DNA of 19,740 bases from JBEKYH01 sp049511115 (GTDB lineage Bacteria > Planctomycetota > Phycisphaerae > Tepidisphaerales > Tepidisphaeraceae). The number at the start of each line of letters is the position of its first letter. Position 1 is the first letter of the stretch. The stretch lies in NCBI GenBank assembly GCA_049511115.1, contig JBEKYH010000029.1, positions 1 to 19,740 on the forward strand, given 5' to 3'. Under the pieces are notes generated by a model. That model saw only the letters and a list, made by a program, of their open reading frames with translations, was not told the origin of the DNA and did no database searches. The position numbers and the translations under genes were made by a program. Below are positions 16,540 through 19,740 of this stretch, in pieces.

Positions 16540-18102
16540 TCATTCAAAAATCCCGTGCAGATACCACTGATTGCTTTCCATCACGCGAAAGACCCAGAAG
16601 CGGCTGCCGCCGGCGTCACTGACGTCGAAATAATCGCGCGTCTTGGCGGAGCCGTTCCACCATTGGCCGGCGATGCGCTCGGGGCCGTGAACGTGTGCCA
16701 GCTGGTGCGCCTGGTTGTTATCCGTGAAGGCGACGGGGCGGCCATCGCGGCTTTCCGAGGGCGTCACCATCACGGCGATCAGCCGCGGCGATGGCAACAG
16801 GCACAAAGGCCGCGGGGCTGCGACTGGGCGAGGCTCGCTGCCGCTTGCCGGCATTTTCCCCGTCGCCGGTTTTTTGGCGGAGGCTTCTCCTTGCCCCCGA
16901 TAGCAAAACGCCCACTCGGGCACGTGCGCCTCGACCAGCTCAGCCCATTCGGCCACCTCGCCGAATTTGGCGGCGAGGCGCTCGATGAGATGGTCCAGCT
17001 CGGCCGCGTTGTGCTCGCCTTTGCCGGCGATCAGGGCCGTCTGCTCATCGCCCAATCTTTCGGCGGACGTGATCGACAGGCGGACGGCGCTGAAACCTTC
17101 ATCGCTCTGCAGATTCTCCAGCGTGTGGCGCAGCAGCATGAACAGGTGTGCCGCGTTGCGCGAGCTGCGCAGCAATCCGACGGTTTTTTCGATGGCCGGC
17201 GCGTAGGGCTGGCGCAGGATCAGGCGCAATTGCCGAGCGCCCAGCCCGCGGGCGGCCAGCGATTTGGCGGCCTCATCCACCACCTGCCGCAGGGCCAGCT
17301 CGAGCGTTTCGAACGATTCGACAACGCCGTCGAATTCGATCTCCGCTTGTATGGCCGTTCGATGCGGCAGCCAGTTCAGCGGCTCCGCCAATGCTCCCGT
17401 GGCCTGATCGATGCGCGCCAGCAATGCCGGCCCAAACCGGCGAACCAACTCGTCGCGCGGAATTCGCAAAAGAATCCCGATGGTTCCGATGCCCAGGGCG
17501 TGCAGCGTCTGGGCCGTTGGCGCATCCAATCGCAACGCCTGCGGCGGCAGGCGCGAAAGAGCGGCCAGGAGATTTTCACGGCTGCAAATGATGGGGGAAT
17601 TTTCTCCAAACGCGGCAAGCGCCCACGCCGCTCCGGGCGTCGGGGCGATGGCCACGGCGGCGCTGATATGCAGGCGTTTCATCGCCGCGTCCACGCGGGC
17701 GGCCAGCGTGTGCAGATTGCCAAAGAGCAATTCCAATCCCGTCGCATCCAGCCAGATCGAAAAGGGCGGCCCGATGGCCACATTGGGGCTGAATCGCTTG
17801 AGCCAATGCCCCAGCGCTTCCAGCGCGCGGCGGTCCTTGTCCGGTTCCGCTTCGGCGACGGCCAGCGCGCTGCAATGCGCCTTGGCCTGTGCCAGCATCA
17901 TCCCCACCGCCACCGGCGGCGGCGCCTCGGGGCTGAGGGCCGTCACGGTCTGGCGATGGTTGGTGCTTTCGATCAGCGCCAGCGCCTTATGCCGTAGCCC
18001 GGGCCGGCGGCGCCGCACGCGGTCGATGGGCCAATACGGAAGCTGCACGCACATCACTTGTTTCGCGCAGTTCGGTTGTTTTTCGCACGTCACCTGTTTC
18101 AC
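16540..18102 (-). CDS. imuB: ImuB, catalytically inactive Y-family polymerase-like mutasome protein
   Basis: A 520-aa product from the GTG at 18102, which has TGGAGGT 5 nt upstream. The frame is open to an ATG at 18144. The N-terminal Y-family-like part opens CVQLPYWPIDRVRRRRPGLR. The palm region has FSIWLDATGLELLFG in place of the usual catalytic acidic cluster, and RLDAPTAQTLHALGIGTIG is a helix-hairpin-helix-like stretch. The C-terminal ImuB domain holds HGPERIAGQWWNGSAKTRDY and RFWVFRVMESNQWYLHGIFE, matching the family. ImuB links DnaE2 to the sliding clamp and to ImuA. The place where clamp motifs usually sit reads EQTALIAG (Gln354-Ile358), an imperfect QxxLF. The first 18 residues are three KQxxC repeats. 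The start overlaps imuA by 116 nt, so translation is coupled. Confidence 0.92.
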   Translation of the reverse strand: MKQVTCEKQPNCAKQVMCVQLPYWPIDRVRRRRPGLRHKALALIESTNHRQTVTALSPEAPPPVAVGMMLAQAKAHCSALAVAEAEPDKDRRALEALGHWLKRFSPNVAIGPPFSIWLDATGLELLFGNLHTLAARVDAAMKRLHISAAVAIAPTPGAAWALAAFGENSPIICSRENLLAALSRLPPQALRLDAPTAQTLHALGIGTIGILLRIPRDELVRRFGPALLARIDQATGALAEPLNWLPHRTAIQAEIEFDGVVESFETLELALRQVVDEAAKSLAARGLGARQLRLILRQPYAPAIEKTVGLLRSSRNAAHLFMLLRHTLENLQSDEGFSAVRLSITSAERLGDEQTALIAGKGEHNAAELDHLIERLAAKFGEVAEWAELVEAHVPEWAFCYRGQGEASAKKPATGKMPASGSEPRPVAAPRPLCLLPSPRLIAVMVTPSESRDGRPVAFTDNNQAHQLAHVHGPERIAGQWWNGSAKTRDYFDVSDAGGSRFWVFRVMESNQWYLHGIFE

Positions 18103-18766
18103 GGTCCACCTCCAGGAGAACGCTTTCTCCCAATCGTCCTCCATGACCGTGCAGCAATTCGATGATCCAGCTTTGCGTGTCGCCGTCTTCCATCGCGTCA
18201 GTTTCGTCTTTCAACACCGGCCGCACGCGCCAGCGCGTGGCCGCGGCATAATGACTGGCCGAAGGCGATTTATTTCGCGCCTGCGGCCGCATAAAAACGC
18301 CCACGCCGCCGCCCGCTTCGGCGGCAAGCTGCAAGCGCCGCGCCTCGATGTCGCCCAGGCGGTCCAGCAAAGTGAGCGTCGCGCTGACGCCTTTGCAGCG
18401 GAGACATTCCGCCAGCGCCGAAATCTCCTGCCCCCTATTTCGCGGCCGCAGCAAAATGACCCGCCGCAAATCCACGCCGGCCATCGCGATGGCGGTGGGA
18501 TGCAACTCGCGGCGCGGATCGCTGAAGACCACCACGCCGTCCCCCGCCCCCTGCGCCGCCCGGGCCAGCAGCAGGGCGGGGAATCTGGGAGCACAACCGC
18601 CGGCGTCAAAAAGCAATTCATGAATCGCCCCCCATTGCAGGCCGCCGCTGGGGGCAATCGCGTCCAGGGCCGCCAGGCCGGTGGGGAAAAAATCGCGAGG
18701 GCGATCGGCGCATCGCCGCGCCAGCAGCGCGCGCGGCAGGGCGATTTTGTCGGCCAGTGTCAGCAT
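17987..18766 (-). CDS. imuA: ImuA, RecA/SulA-like mutasome protein
   Basis: A 259-aa protein, first gene of the cassette. The ImuA pattern is visible: FFPTGLAALDAIAPSGGLQW (26-45), GAIHELL (46-52) at the degenerate nucleotide-binding loop, VVVFSDPRRELHPTAIAMAG (78-97) and VILLRPRNRGQEI, then a late WIIELLHGHGGRLGESVLLE. ImuA inhibits or modulates RecA and supports mutasome assembly in characterised bacteria. The C-terminal 38 residues after LLEVD are Arg-rich, lie in the overlap with imuB, and include the repeated hexads. The ATG at 18766 has AGGA about 11 nt upstream, a weak site. A promoter and iterated repeats lie within 100 bp upstream, so SOS control is plausible. Confidence 0.88.
   Translation of the reverse strand: MLTLADKIALPRALLARRCADRPRDFFPTGLAALDAIAPSGGLQWGAIHELLFDAGGCAPRFPALLLARAAQGAGDGVVVFSDPRRELHPTAIAMAGVDLRRVILLRPRNRGQEISALAECLRCKGVSATLTLLDRLGDIEARRLQLAAEAGGGVGVFMRPQARNKSPSASHYAAATRWRVRPVLKDETDAMEDGDTQSWIIELLHGHGGRLGESVLLEVDRETGDVRKTTELRETSDVRAASVLAHRPRAAPPARATA
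18049..18102 (-). repeat. 18-bp tandem repeat, three units, at the imuA/imuB overlap
   Basis: Read on the minus strand, three 18-nt units run end to end from the imuB GTG. Units 1 and 3 share GAAACAgGTGAcGTGCG with two differences in 17; unit 2 is more diverged. In the imuB frame they encode VKQVTC, EKQPNC and AKQVMC. In the imuA frame they encode the hexads RETGDV, RKTTEL and RETSDV. The conserved start of ImuB proteins follows at once (VQLPYWPIDR). Confidence 0.75.
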
Positions 18767-18788
18767 GGCGAGGAGGTCCTAAGAGGGC

Positions 18789-18818
18789 TTCCCAGAGTTT
18801 CCCAGACGGCTTCTCAAA
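18789..18818 (-). promoter_or_regulatory. Iterated TYTGRGAA motifs in the imuA leader
   Basis: On the minus strand TTTGAGAA (18811-18818), TCTGGGAA (18799-18806) and TCTGGGAA (18789-18796) start 12 and 10 bp apart, about one helical turn each. They lie between the candidate -10 of imuA and its start codon, in the predicted 5' leader. They could be operator half-sites or a leader RNA element. Confidence 0.35.
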
Positions 18819-18832
18819 GTTCGTATTTTGTT

Positions 18833-18861
18833 AGGGTAGCGATGGAGGTGGGGGGCGTCAA
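18833..18861 (-). promoter_or_regulatory. Candidate promoter of the imuA-imuB-dnaE2 cassette
   Basis: On the minus strand TTGACG (18856-18861) and TACCCT (18833-18838) are 17 bp apart. The -10 is part of TACCCTAACA, the reverse complement of the TGTTAGGGTA seen in the lexA promoter. GTTC-N7-GTTA (18819-18833, plus strand) lies at the same place and resembles the GTTC-N7-GTTC operator of alphaproteobacterial LexA in three quarters of its second half. The predicted transcript starts near 18826, about 60 nt before imuA. Confidence 0.5.
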
Positions 18862-18976
18862 GAAAAATCGGTGGGGGGATGCGCGATGTCACGCAACGTT
18901 CAGGAACATTGAGGAATTGCCCGACTCAATGGTTAAAAATGATCACCGGTGGATTGCCCGGCTGGGATTTTCAAAA

Positions 18977-19740
18977 TCAACGTGCCTCGTGAACCATCGG
19001 GTCGATAATTGGACCCACGTACAATCCGTGCGAATCGAGGTTCTTGTTTTGCCAGCCGGCATCTCGTCTGTAATGCTTTGGCTGAAACTTCCAGATGCTG
19101 AGCTTTTGCTTAAGGCGGTTTTCGACATCTCCGTCTGTGCTCGTAGACTCAAACCAGTTGAACGCCTTTGAACCTCGCTCGGATGCGTCAAGTTGGCGGA
19201 AGTGGTTATAGATGTAACAAGCCATCTCGAAACGCCACTTCTGTTTTTTCGTCATACCGCGCCGCCCACCCTCGCGCCGCAGATGCATTTTGTTGCCGTG
19301 TGATCCGGCGGCGCCCATGAGAAGATCGCAAAGCTGAAGCCGAACAAATCTCTTGCTGTTCACGAACTGCACGTTTATCGCCAATCGAGGCAAATAGAAG
19401 GAATTGGGAAGGCTTTCGACGCGCTTACGTAATTCGTCGGTGTGGTGTTGACTGGAGTGTCCATCGAGACGGATCGTCACGTGATAGTCACTGACGGGAT
19501 TGAAACTCGGCAAATATCGAAGCCCGAAATGGTGTTTCAGGAACTGATAACAGATTCGGAATTGGACATCCAACGAACTTAAGTGAGGGTCGTCAGGAGC
19601 CGGCACGTGGACATAAGCGCGGTCTAAAAAGATCAGATCTGGCGATAGACAAGACCACTGTTCCGGAGATGGTGAAAGAACGTATCGACAAGCCACTTGT
19701 AGCCCTTGATATTATTGCCCGTTACCGAACTCCATTTAAT
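18977..19740 (-). pseudogene. DUF3800-like gene, frameshifted, 5' end outside the window
   Basis: Two minus-strand frames together resemble a DUF3800 protein. The first, 19740-19633, reads IKWSSVTGNNIKGYKWLVDT and FFHHLRNSGLVYRQI, then a stop. This matches the early family pattern (IKW..v......Y..LvD.ff). The second, ending at 18977, takes over from about 19660 with DLIFLDRAYVHVPAPDD, LDVQFRICYQFLKHHFG, YHVTIRLDGHSS and FVNSKRFVRLQLCDLLMGAA, the late DUF3800 signature with an aspartate in QLCDLL. A +1/-1 shift near 19636-19665 separates them. A GTG at 19696 opens the second frame but is unlikely to be a real start. DUF3800 is predicted to have an RNase H-like fold and often sits near mobile elements. 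GC content looks lower than in the neighbours, which hints at transfer. The shift could also be a sequencing error. Confidence 0.65.

Noticed and set aside
16555..19171. Long plus-strand frames opposite imuB and imuA (480 and 586 codons)
   Set aside because: ImuA and ImuB motifs on the minus strand account for this DNA. The plus-strand products are Arg/Gln/Gly-rich with no domain.

Overview
The window reads as a piece of a GC-rich, Gram-negative-type bacterial chromosome, most likely from Planctomycetota (perhaps Phycisphaerae). This is inference, resting on several things together: a DUF3276/Pur-alpha-like protein next to lexA, a GH63-type glucosidase, secreted TPR proteins with short GxxW motifs, an LptE-like lipoprotein (which implies an outer membrane with lipopolysaccharide), and several families of short GC-rich dispersed repeats. 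No rRNA, tRNA, CRISPR array or insertion sequence was recognised.

Layout. 1-2062 (+) is an SOS-type unit: a promoter, a possible small ORF, lexA, a Pur-alpha-like nucleic-acid-binding protein and a HAD phosphatase of the GmhB/HisB type. 2174-3780 (-) encodes an exported peroxiredoxin-like protein and a stand-alone DsbD N-terminal-like domain. 3893-5490 (+) encodes an exported BamD-like TPR protein translationally coupled to an LptE-like lipoprotein. 5682-7745 (+) is ftsH, closed by a strong intrinsic terminator. 7917-10760 (+) is a GH63-like glucosidase, and 10787-12154 (+) is an exported TPR protein. 12172-12933 (+) is a sugar-phosphate nucleotidyltransferase, followed by a polytopic membrane protein that stops inside a repeat. 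13428-18766 (-) is an imuA-imuB-dnaE2 mutasome cassette, read from right to left. The right edge holds a frameshifted DUF3800 gene.

The SOS theme appears at both ends: LexA at the left and the error-prone translesion mutasome (ImuA, ImuB, DnaE2) at the right. Both upstream regions carry a plausible promoter and share the 10-mer TGTTAGGGTA, a candidate but unproven operator. The middle is largely envelope and carbohydrate biology: thiol redox, outer-membrane assembly, membrane proteolysis, glucoside hydrolysis and sugar activation.

The most unusual region is 13757-13917. Two convergent genes, the membrane protein and dnaE2, both lose their 3' coding sequence in one inverted pair of a dispersed palindromic repeat, and each reads in frame into its own copy. 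DnaE2 thereby loses everything after the fingers region. This is either a repeat-associated rearrangement or an assembly join. Other oddities are a three-unit 18-bp tandem repeat at the imuA/imuB overlap that gives ImuB an N-terminal KQxxC x3 tail, a non-canonical clamp-motif candidate in ImuB, and the frameshifted DUF3800 gene. I found no convincing wholly new multi-gene system. The best leads are the repeat junction, the altered mutasome and the possible new SOS box.
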